Source: an uncultured Prevotellaceae bacterium (lineage in GTDB: Bacteria > Bacteroidota > Bacteroidia > Bacteroidales > Bacteroidaceae). Taken from it: DNA of 36,923 bases. The stretch lies in NCBI GenBank assembly GCA_902771445.1, contig CACXXD010000013.1, forward strand, positions 1 to 36,923, written 5' to 3'. The notes beneath the pieces are model-generated. The model was not told the origin of the DNA. It made no database searches and saw only the letters and a list, made by a program, of their open reading frames with translations. Both the position numbers and the translations under genes were made by a program. Shown here in pieces: positions 7,709 through 14,034 of this stretch (position 1 is the first letter of the stretch; every line of letters begins with the position of its first letter).

Positions 7709-9139
7709 ATGGCAAAACCATTAGTTGAAACCAAAGCTCGCGTGGGTGTGTTCTCCATCGCGTTGCAGGCTTACCTGCCCCAGTTCCCACAGCTCGTTCC
7801 TAACTTTGAGGCTCAGTATGAGGCATTCAAGAAGACACTGCCCGACACCATCGAGATTATCGATGGCGGCATGGTGACCACCAAAGAGCAGTCAATGGAG
7901 GCCGGCGACAAGTTCCGCGCTGCCGATGTCGATCTTGTCATCCTTCAGATGCTGACCTATTGCACCTCTTATAATATGTTGCCCGCTGTACGCGACCTCG
8001 ACGTTCCCGTTGTGATCGTGAACCTTCAGAAGAAGCTGGCTCCCGACTATCCCAACACCGACATCCCCATCTGGCTGGGTGACCTCTATGCATGCGGTGC
8101 CATCGGTGAGATGGTAGCCGACCTGGAGCGTGCCGGCAAGCGCCATGCTGTCATCACGGGTGTTGTTGAAGGTGGTGATCCTGAGGTTCAGGCAGAAATC
8201 GAGGACTGGTGCCGTGCTGCACAGGTGCGCCGTCGTTTCCGCGATACCAACATTGCACAGATTGGCCGTCCTTATCCCGGCATGATGGACCTCTACATCG
8301 ACGAGACCAACCTTTATCATCGCATGTTCGTCTATACCAAGCAGTTCGACTGGGAGCAGATGTGGGCTATTGCCGACAACATCACCGACGAGGAGGCTAT
8401 CCGTGCCAAGGCTCAGGACATCCTCGACACGTTCGAGATTGAGGGTGGCGGCACCATCGAGAAGGTATGGGATATGGCTAAATATGTTGTAGCCTTCGAG
8501 CAGTGGGTGAAGGATGAGAAACTGGGCATGATTGCCTCTCACTATGCAGGCTTTGCTCAGGGCGTGGCTGGCAAGCTCGACTCTATGCTGATTCCTGCAT
8601 TCTCAATGCTGATCAAGCAGCACACCGCTTGCGCTGTTGAGGGCGATATGAAGGTGGCTATGGCCATGTCGATTCTGAAGACCATCTCTGGCACAGGCAC
8701 ACTGGCTGAGATGTACTCCATCGACTTCCCGAAGGACATCTGCATCATCGGTCACTCTGGCTCTGGCGACTTCGACATCTCTCAGGCTCACAAGCCCACA
8801 ATGAAGATTGTGCCTGTGTTCCACGGCAAGACCGGTGGCGGCTACCTCACACAGTTCTATCCTCCCACAGGCCCTGTCACCTATCTGGCCATCACACAGG
8901 ATGCCAACGGCAAGTTCAAGTTCGTGGCTGCCGAGGGTGTGAACGAGGAAGGTCCTATCTTCATGTTCGGCGATACCAACATGCGCACCAAGTTCTCTCT
9001 CTCTTGCCGTGAGTTCGTCAACAAGTGGAGCGAGGCCGGTCCAACCCACCACATGGCTGCCGCTGTTGGTCATCACATCGACACCATTCTGAAGGTTGCC
9101 AAGATCATGAACATTGAGTGCGACGTAGTTTGCCGCTAA
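7709..9139 (+). CDS. L-arabinose/L-fucose isomerase-fold sugar isomerase
   Basis: 476-aa cytoplasmic aldose-ketose isomerase of the AraA/FucI fold. Recalled against E. coli AraA, the four catalytic/metal residues appear conserved: E311 (AVEGDMK), E334 (LAEMYS), H349 (IIGHSGSGD) and H447 or H448 (PTHHMAA). It is shorter than AraA (about 500 aa) and much shorter than FucI (about 590 aa). The upstream partner is rhamnulokinase, so the natural substrate may be L-rhamnose, L-arabinose or another sugar; homology alone does not settle it. Codon use is strongly biased, as in a highly expressed gene. A hairpin terminator follows the stop codon. Confidence 0.85.
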   Translation: MAKPLVETKARVGVFSIALQAYLPQFPQLVPNFEAQYEAFKKTLPDTIEIIDGGMVTTKEQSMEAGDKFRAADVDLVILQMLTYCTSYNMLPAVRDLDVPVVIVNLQKKLAPDYPNTDIPIWLGDLYACGAIGEMVADLERAGKRHAVITGVVEGGDPEVQAEIEDWCRAAQVRRRFRDTNIAQIGRPYPGMMDLYIDETNLYHRMFVYTKQFDWEQMWAIADNITDEEAIRAKAQDILDTFEIEGGGTIEKVWDMAKYVVAFEQWVKDEKLGMIASHYAGFAQGVAGKLDSMLIPAFSMLIKQHTACAVEGDMKVAMAMSILKTISGTGTLAEMYSIDFPKDICIIGHSGSGDFDISQAHKPTMKIVPVFHGKTGGGYLTQFYPPTGPVTYLAITQDANGKFKFVAAEGVNEEGPIFMFGDTNMRTKFSLSCREFVNKWSEAGPTHHMAAAVGHHIDTILKVAKIMNIECDVVCR

Positions 9140-9171
9140 GTCGAATCCTTATCAGTAAAAACTTTGTATTT

Positions 9172-9198
9172 CCGCGAAACTGACTGCCAGTTTCGCGG
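9172..9198 (+). terminator. Terminator hairpin after the isomerase gene
   Basis: A perfect 10-bp stem, CCGCGAAACT / AGTTTCGCGG, with a 7-nt loop is followed by the T-rich ATTTCATTTG. On the other strand it is followed by GTTTTT a little further on, so it may act in both directions. Confidence 0.75.
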
Positions 9199-9228
9199 AT
9201 TTCATTTGTATATCTACTTGGTTCCTAT

Positions 9229-9270
9229 ACAGCGAAGAAGGAGTTACTTTCGTAACTCCTTCTTCGCTGT
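9229..9270 (-). other. Perfect 19-bp hairpin abutting the tRNA-Met 3' end
   Basis: ACAGCGAAGAAGGAGTTAC (9229-9247) pairs perfectly with 9252-9270. Read on the minus strand, the 4-nt loop is GAAA, a GNRA tetraloop closed by C-G. The stem begins at the tRNA discriminator base. No T-run follows, so it may be a 3' trailer/processing structure or an unconventional terminator. Confidence 0.7.
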
Positions 9271-9343
9271 AGCGGGAGCCGGGATTGAACCGGCGACCTC
9301 ATGATTATGAATCATGCGCTCTAACCAGCTGAGCTATCCCGCC
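9270..9343 (-). tRNA. tRNA with CAT anticodon (elongator Met, or Ile2)
   Basis: 74-nt cloverleaf on the minus strand. The acceptor is GGCGGGA/TCCCGCT (terminal G:T wobble), the D stem GCTC/GAGC, the anticodon stem CATGA/TCATG around TTCATAA (CAT), the T arm GCCGG/CCGGC is perfect, and the discriminator is A. It lacks initiator hallmarks. CAT could be Met or lysidine-modified Ile2. No CCA is encoded. Confidence 0.93.
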
Positions 9344-9394
9344 ATCATCTTGCAAACTATCACTTAGAGCATGTGACTTTCTTGTTTGCGCGTG

Positions 9395-9425
9395 CAAAGG
9401 TAGCAATAAGTTTCGAATCTACAAA
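9395..9425 (-). promoter_or_regulatory. Bacteroidota-type promoter of tRNA-Met(CAT)
   Basis: On the minus strand, -33 TTTG (9425-9422) and -7 TACCTTTG (9402-9395) are spaced by exactly 19 nt. The tRNA begins 51 nt downstream. Confidence 0.75.
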
Positions 9426-9465
9426 ATATTTTACGGAAATTATTTCCAATTTCCTGTTTTTTTTG

Positions 9466-9473
9466 TAATTTTG
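9466..9473 (+). promoter_or_regulatory. -7 box of the START-like/histidine kinase unit
   Basis: TAATTTTG lies 34 nt before the ATG at 9508. The -33 element is unclear in the T-rich stretch upstream. Confidence 0.6.
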
Positions 9474-9507
9474 CAGGCGACTACTAATCCCTTATATTGT
9501 CTTTAAG

Positions 9508-9906
9508 ATGAAAAAGGAACGCATTGACATCGAATATCCATTGTCATCACATCAAATCGATATTGTCTGGCAGCTAATTAGTACAGATCACGGATTAGGC
9601 AGATGGCTGGCTGATGAGGTCGCAGAAGACAATGGAATCATTTCGTTTACATGGGGACAACCCTGGTCAGACCACCATACACAGGAAGCCTACATAGTGG
9701 AACGCTCTAAAAACAGTCATATACGATTCAAATGGGTGGACGAAGACGACCCTGAGGCTTACTGGGAAATGAAAATTGGAAAAAGCGAGCTGACTGGCGA
9801 CATTTGCCTCTCTATCGTTGACTATGCACCTAAGGACGAGGTTGGGGATTTGCGTGCTCTCTGGGACGACAACATGGAACGTCTTCACATGACCAGCGGC
9901 TTGTAG
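9508..9906 (+). CDS. START-like domain protein
   Basis: 132-aa single-domain cytoplasmic protein resembling the small START-like/AHSA1-related family conserved in Bacteroidota. Visible features are an N-terminal strand (IDIEYPLS), a WQLIST...LGRWLADEV helix, FTWGQPWSD, IRFKWVDEDDPEAYWEMKI and a C-terminal helix ending MERLHMTSGL. The fold usually forms a helix-grip cavity for a hydrophobic ligand; the family's job is unknown. A sensor kinase starts 23 nt after its stop, so the two are probably co-transcribed. That link is the only functional hint. Confidence 0.85.
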   Translation: MKKERIDIEYPLSSHQIDIVWQLISTDHGLGRWLADEVAEDNGIISFTWGQPWSDHHTQEAYIVERSKNSHIRFKWVDEDDPEAYWEMKIGKSELTGDICLSIVDYAPKDEVGDLRALWDDNMERLHMTSGL

Positions 9907-9929
9907 CCACCAATTCTAACCAATAACCT

Positions 9930-11642
9930 ATGCAGCAACATCTGTACGCCATTAAGATAATTGTTCTTGTCATTCTCTTCTTGACCCCAGCTAACTTGTT
10001 CTCCGACTCAAAGCTGGAGAAGGAGAACAAAGATTTATACCGCACTTTTGTTTCGCTCATGACGTATGGGCCGGATAACGAGTTCTATGAGCATGCCGAG
10101 CGTTATGAGCAGTTCTTGAAAAAGAACAACATGATGGAAGAATACTTCAAGATCAAAACCAACGAGGGATTCTTCGACCTAAACAAAAAAAACATTTTAC
10201 GAGGACTGAAAACCGTAGAACAGCTGAAGACTGAATTGCATGAAGCCGAAGCTACAGAGTTTTACTATCTGGCAACAGGCCTTGAGGGCGACCTTAACAA
10301 AGCCATGCGCAATCCGAAGGCAGACAGCATTTACCGTCAGGCATTAAAGGAGGTGGGCGATCGTGACCCTAAGTTCTCCATGCTCGTTCACATGAATCTG
10401 GCACAGGTGAACTATATGACCAACCGCGAGGAATCGTTCAGATGCGCCAATCTGGCACAGAGCGAAGCCGAAAAGCTGAATAACTATGAGTATCGCTCAC
10501 TGAGCATCGGCCTGAAGTGCTACCTATACTTCATGATGGGCAAGCGCGAAGAATTTGAACTCGAAGCACAGCACTATCAGGAGCTGAAGGAAAGTTTCGA
10601 TTCGTTGGAGGCTGCCAATGCCGCAATGGGCAAGCAGCGCTTCAGTCACAACTACGACCTGGTGATCGAAGTGGCCAAGCTTGCTTTCGACGGCAAGTTT
10701 GCCGAAGCCATTGAGATGGCTAACGACAAGCATCTGAATGTTGACCGCCAGATGGTCATCTATTGTGCGCTGGGCATGGAGGGACAGTACGAAAAAGAGA
10801 AGTCGACGAAAAGGCTGAAATGGGGCTTCGGTCTGATGACCTTTCTTTATTTTTTTGTCTATTTCATGGGGCGGCGAAGGCTTTGGCTCAAGATACAAGA
10901 ACGTCAGGCCAAACTGAAAGTGGCACAGGAGCAAGCTGAAGCGGCCAACAAGATGAAGGCAGCTTTCATTCGTTCGATGAGCCATGAGATCCGCACACCA
11001 CTGAATGCCATCAACGGTTTCTCACAGATTCTTTGCTCGTCAGAATTTGATCTGCAAGACGAAGAGAAGAAAGACCTGCGTGAGCGCATCACGTCGAATG
11101 TCGAGGCCATCACCATCATCATCAACGAGCTGCTGGAACTGGCTGCAGGCGAGAGTGTGACGCTTGACCTCAACGACCTGAACCCCATCAGGATCAACGA
11201 AGTGTGTCGCAACGTAGTGGCCATGTCAGAAGAACACAACGACAAGGATTTGCATCTGGAGTTCAAGAGCACACTCGACGATTCGTTCGCCATCAAGAGC
11301 AATGAAGAAACGGTGTCGCAGATACTACAGAAGATTATCGACAATGCGTTGAAGTTTACAGAGGAAGGCAGTGTCTGCGTCGAAGTGGGTCGAAAGGGCA
11401 AGACCTTGGAAATCAGCGTCACCGATACAGGCATAGGCATACCAGCCGACAAGCAAGAGACCATCTTCGACAATTTTGTGAAGCTCAACGACTTCAAGGG
11501 CGGAGTTGGTCTGGGACTGTCCATCAGTCGTCGTCTGGCCAAAACATTAGGAGGCAACATCATTCTCGACAGCACTTACACCACTGGCAGTCGATTTATC
11601 ATTCAGCTGCCCATCATCATGGCTCAGAAAAAAGCAAAGTAA
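9930..11642 (+). CDS. TPR-containing sensor histidine kinase
   Basis: 570-aa inner-membrane sensor kinase. An N-terminal signal/anchor (about 1-25) is followed by a periplasmic helical TPR-like region (about 30-295), one TM (about 298-314), a short coiled coil and the catalytic core. The H box is RSMSHEIRTPLNAI (H352), the N box QKIIDNALKFTEEG (N472), G1 DTGIGIP (D499) and G2 GVGLGLS. It lacks a receiver domain, and no response regulator is nearby, so it is an orphan kinase. It is co-transcribed with the START-like gene and ends at a bidirectional terminator. A degenerate protein of the same layout occurs at 34795-36405. Confidence 0.93.
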   Translation: MQQHLYAIKIIVLVILFLTPANLFSDSKLEKENKDLYRTFVSLMTYGPDNEFYEHAERYEQFLKKNNMMEEYFKIKTNEGFFDLNKKNILRGLKTVEQLKTELHEAEATEFYYLATGLEGDLNKAMRNPKADSIYRQALKEVGDRDPKFSMLVHMNLAQVNYMTNREESFRCANLAQSEAEKLNNYEYRSLSIGLKCYLYFMMGKREEFELEAQHYQELKESFDSLEAANAAMGKQRFSHNYDLVIEVAKLAFDGKFAEAIEMANDKHLNVDRQMVIYCALGMEGQYEKEKSTKRLKWGFGLMTFLYFFVYFMGRRRLWLKIQERQAKLKVAQEQAEAANKMKAAFIRSMSHEIRTPLNAINGFSQILCSSEFDLQDEEKKDLRERITSNVEAITIIINELLELAAGESVTLDLNDLNPIRINEVCRNVVAMSEEHNDKDLHLEFKSTLDDSFAIKSNEETVSQILQKIIDNALKFTEEGSVCVEVGRKGKTLEISVTDTGIGIPADKQETIFDNFVKLNDFKGGVGLGLSISRRLAKTLGGNIILDSTYTTGSRFIIQLPIIMAQKKAK

Positions 11643-11669
11643 TATTCAAAATTATATTTCAGGAAAAAA

Positions 11670-11710
11670 CAATCGGATTATAGCTTGACGTTTCTGCTAT
11701 AATCCGATTG
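11670..11710 (+). terminator. Bidirectional terminator between convergent units
   Basis: A 14-bp perfect stem (11670-11683 with 11697-11710, CAATCGGATTATAG and its complement) is followed by seven T on the plus strand and, on the minus strand, by six T (11669-11664). It closes the histidine kinase unit (+) and the purH-like unit (-). Confidence 0.9.
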
Positions 11711-11715
11711 TTTTT

Positions 11716-11922
11716 TTACTTATTCTTATGTCTGTTGGCCCGTTGCTCGCGATACTTGGCTTTCTGCTTGGCCGAGCCGCTGCCGTGAGCACCGGTGATA
11801 TACTTTTTCTTTTTGGCCTTGGTCTTCACCTTGCCCTCATTGGCATCCTTGCGCTCGCCGCCACGGCCAAAGCTGATGCCATTCTCCAGAATCAGCTGGA
11901 AGTCGTCCTGCTCGTCTGCCAT
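11716..11922 (-). CDS. Small basic protein, function unknown
   Basis: 68-aa protein with an acidic N-terminus (MADEQDDFQLILENG), a glycine-rich middle and a strongly Lys/Arg-rich tail (KTKAKKKKY, then KQKAKYREQRANRHKNK). The charge pattern suggests RNA or ribosome binding; this is inference. It starts 3 nt after the stop of the AICAR formyltransferase gene, implying translational coupling, and its stop codon runs into the shared terminator. I do not recognise the family with confidence. The tight operon spacing supports it as a real gene. Confidence 0.7.
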   Translation of the reverse strand: MADEQDDFQLILENGISFGRGGERKDANEGKVKTKAKKKKYITGAHGSGSAKQKAKYREQRANRHKNK

Positions 11923-11925
11923 AGA

Positions 11926-13116
11926 TTAATGATGGAATAGTCTTACACCAGTGAATGTCATGGCTATGCCGTACTTGTCGCAGGTCATGATGACATGGTC
12001 GTCGCGCACCGAACCACCTGCCTGAGCAATGAACTCAACACCGCTCTTGTGAGCACGCTCAATGTTGTCGCCGAAGGGGAAGAATGCATCTGAACCCAGG
12101 GCCACCTTCGTATTCTTGGCAATCCAGTCCAGCTTCTCCTGCTTGGTCAGCACCTCGGGACGCGTCTTGAAGAACTGCTGCCATGCACCATCGCGCAGCA
12201 CATCGTCGTGTTCGTCCTCAGAGATATACACATCGATGGTGTTGTCGCGGTCGGCACGGCGAATGCCATCGACAAAGGGCAGGGCCATCACCTTCGGGTG
12301 CTGGCGCAACCACCAGATGTCAGCTTTCTGACCAGCCAGGCGGGTGCAGTGGATGCGGCTCTGCTGTCCGGCTCCAATGCCGATGGCCTGTCCGTCCTTT
12401 ACGTAGCAGACGGAGTTAGACTGCGTGTACTTCAGTGTGATGAGGGCGATAATCAAGTCGCGGCGAGCCTCCTCCGTAAACGTCTTGTTCTGCGTGGGGA
12501 TGTTCTCGAACAATGCGGGATCGTCCAGACGAATCTCATTGCGCCCCTGCTCGAAGGTGATGCCGAACACCTGCTTGCGCTCCACGGGTTCAGGCTTGTA
12601 GCCGGGATCCATCTTGATGACGTTATAAGTACCTTTGCGCTTCTCTTTCAGAATCTGCAGGGCCTCCGGGGTGTAGTCGGGAGCAATCACACCGTCGCTC
12701 ACCTCGCGCTTGATGATGCGTGCGGTCGTCTCGTCGCATGTATCGCTCAAGGCAATAAAATCGCCATACGAAGACATACGGTCGGCACCACGGGCGCGGG
12801 CGTATGCACAGGCAATGGGCGACTCGTCGAGTCCGCTGATGTCATCGACAAAATAGATTTTCTTCAGCGTGTCGCTCAACGGCAGACCAACGGCAGCACC
12901 TGCCGGGCTGACATGCTTGAACGATGCAGCGGCGGGCAGTCCCGTGGCTTGCTTCAACTCGCGCACCAACTGCCAAGCATTCAGTGCATCGAGGAAATTG
13001 ATGTAGCCGGGACGGCCGTTCAATACTTCGAGGGGCAGTTTCTGGCCCTCGTTCATAAAGATTCGGGAAGGTTTTTGATTCGGATTACATCCGTACTTCA
13101 GTGCTAACTCTTTCAT
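11926..13116 (-). CDS. Stand-alone AICAR formyltransferase (PurH C-terminal type)
   Basis: 396-aa cytoplasmic enzyme corresponding only to the AICAR transformylase half of PurH. It is expected to convert AICAR and 10-formyl-THF to FAICAR in purine synthesis. The catalytic Lys-His pair is seen in FKHVSPAGAA (K67-H68). Later motifs include YTQSNSVCYVKDGQAIGIGAGQQSR (quoted in part: TQSNSVCYV and GIGAGQQSR), DAFFPFGD and AQAGGSVRDD. The N-terminal IMP cyclohydrolase domain of the usual PurH (over 500 aa) is absent and is not encoded nearby. The ATG at 13116 follows a -7 box by 32 nt. Confidence 0.93.
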   Translation of the reverse strand: MKELALKYGCNPNQKPSRIFMNEGQKLPLEVLNGRPGYINFLDALNAWQLVRELKQATGLPAAASFKHVSPAGAAVGLPLSDTLKKIYFVDDISGLDESPIACAYARARGADRMSSYGDFIALSDTCDETTARIIKREVSDGVIAPDYTPEALQILKEKRKGTYNVIKMDPGYKPEPVERKQVFGITFEQGRNEIRLDDPALFENIPTQNKTFTEEARRDLIIALITLKYTQSNSVCYVKDGQAIGIGAGQQSRIHCTRLAGQKADIWWLRQHPKVMALPFVDGIRRADRDNTIDVYISEDEHDDVLRDGAWQQFFKTRPEVLTKQEKLDWIAKNTKVALGSDAFFPFGDNIERAHKSGVEFIAQAGGSVRDDHVIMTCDKYGIAMTFTGVRLFHH

Positions 13117-13148
13117 CGGTTATCGAGAATAAATGTTGATTCTGACTG

Positions 13149-13156
13149 CAAATATA
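13149..13156 (-). promoter_or_regulatory. -7 box of the AICAR formyltransferase unit
   Basis: The minus strand reads TATATTTG, a match to TAnnTTTG, 32 nt before the ATG at 13116. No clear -33 box. Confidence 0.6.
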
Positions 13157-13246
13157 CACAAAAAAAATGAATTAATACCAGACCTGTAAAGATTTTGCAT
13201 TTTTAGTAATGAGAATTCTCAAGCAAAGGGGTACGACAGGGGATTC

Positions 13247-13334
13247 GCTTGTAAACGCAAGGTCTTTTGCTTGTAACCGAAAGGCCTTTCGGTTATAAGC
13301 GCAAGCCCTTTCACTTGTAAGCAAAAACTGCGAA
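13247..13334. repeat. Four degenerate 22-bp tandem repeats
   Basis: Units at 13247-13268, 13269-13290, 13291-13312 and 13313-13334 share a core like GCTTGTAAGCGCAAGGCCTTTC; the last is the most diverged. The centre of unit 2 is palindromic (GAAAGGCCTTTC). The unit length is not a multiple of three and no ORF runs through. The rest of the 455-nt gap (13117-13571) holds two promoters and a small CCGCG-AAG-CGCGG hairpin (13350-13362); I see no gene in it. Confidence 0.75.
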
Positions 13335-13543
13335 ACGGCCTATATTGTACCGCGAAGCGCGGCATTTTACACCGCAATCAAAGCCTTTTTGTACCACAAA
13401 ACAGCATCATTCTCAATGTAAATGAACCGCAATGACAACGAATTTTGCTTTTGGGCGCTTGCTCGACTAAGTAATAATCTCTGAAAAAAGAAGAAATAAC
13501 GCACAAAAGAATATATACATTTCTCTTTCTTCAGTTTTTTTTC

Positions 13544-13551
13544 TAACTTTG
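13544..13551 (+). promoter_or_regulatory. -7 box of the fur-family gene
   Basis: TAACTTTG lies 20 nt before the ATG at 13572, after a T-rich tract. No clear -33 box and no obvious Fur-box palindrome were found. Confidence 0.6.
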
Positions 13552-13571
13552 CACCCAAAGTCATTTAAAAC

Positions 13572-14033
13572 ATGCATCTACAAATATCTGACGAACAGGC
13601 ACTCGTCAACGCTGGCATACGGGTAACAGCCAACCGATTGGTCATCTGGCGAAAGGTGCGTCACGGCTTTGCAGGGGCTTTCAGTCTGGCCGACCTTGAG
13701 GCCGTCCTGCCCACCATCGACCGCTCCACCATCTTCCGAACGCTCACCCTGCTCAGTCAGGGCCATCTCCTTCATGAGATTGACGACGGTTCGGGAGCCC
13801 AGAAATACTGTGTGTGCCATCTCGACGACACGCGCCAGTGCAGGGGACATGTCCATCTGTGCTGCCACGTCTGCCATCAGACCATCTGCCTCACCAGCGT
13901 GAAGATACCGCCCGTGCCACTGCCTGAAGGGTTCGTTCCCGACGAGACCGAATATGTAGTGAAGGGCATCTGCGCCGAGTGTGCAAAGAAACAAGCAACT
14001 AATCATTCACTTTTACACAATCATCACTTCTAA
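13572..14033 (+). CDS. Fur-family transcriptional regulator
   Basis: 153-aa metalloregulator of the Fur/Zur/PerR family. The N-terminal winged helix (about 1-75) includes GIRVTANRLVIWRKV and the recognition region TIDRSTIFRTLTLLSQG. The dimer/metal domain has HVHLCCHVCHQTICL and a final CAEC, giving the CxxC pairs of a structural zinc site. The C-terminal tail is His-rich (NHSLLHNHHF). The metal sensed cannot be decided from sequence. The stop codon is separated by one base from the ATG of a secreted metalloprotease, so the two genes form a tightly coupled operon. Confidence 0.9.
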   Translation: MHLQISDEQALVNAGIRVTANRLVIWRKVRHGFAGAFSLADLEAVLPTIDRSTIFRTLTLLSQGHLLHEIDDGSGAQKYCVCHLDDTRQCRGHVHLCCHVCHQTICLTSVKIPPVPLPEGFVPDETEYVVKGICAECAKKQATNHSLLHNHHF

Positions 14034-14034
14034 A

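Noticed and set aside
9270-9343. Initiator tRNA-fMet
   Set aside because: The acceptor stem is fully paired (G:T at the end) and the three G:C pairs of the initiator anticodon stem are absent; elongator Met or Ile2 fits better.
13247-13334. CRISPR array
   Set aside because: The repeats are contiguous and degenerate, with no unique spacers, and no cas genes are present.
13367-13564. 65-aa minus-strand ORF in the fur upstream gap
   Set aside because: It overlaps the fur -7 box, has no domain, and has low-complexity composition from AT-rich DNA.
13981-14034. Upstream start for the M6 protease inside fur
   Set aside because: The signal peptide begins at 14035; the extra 18 residues would place a non-signal segment before it.
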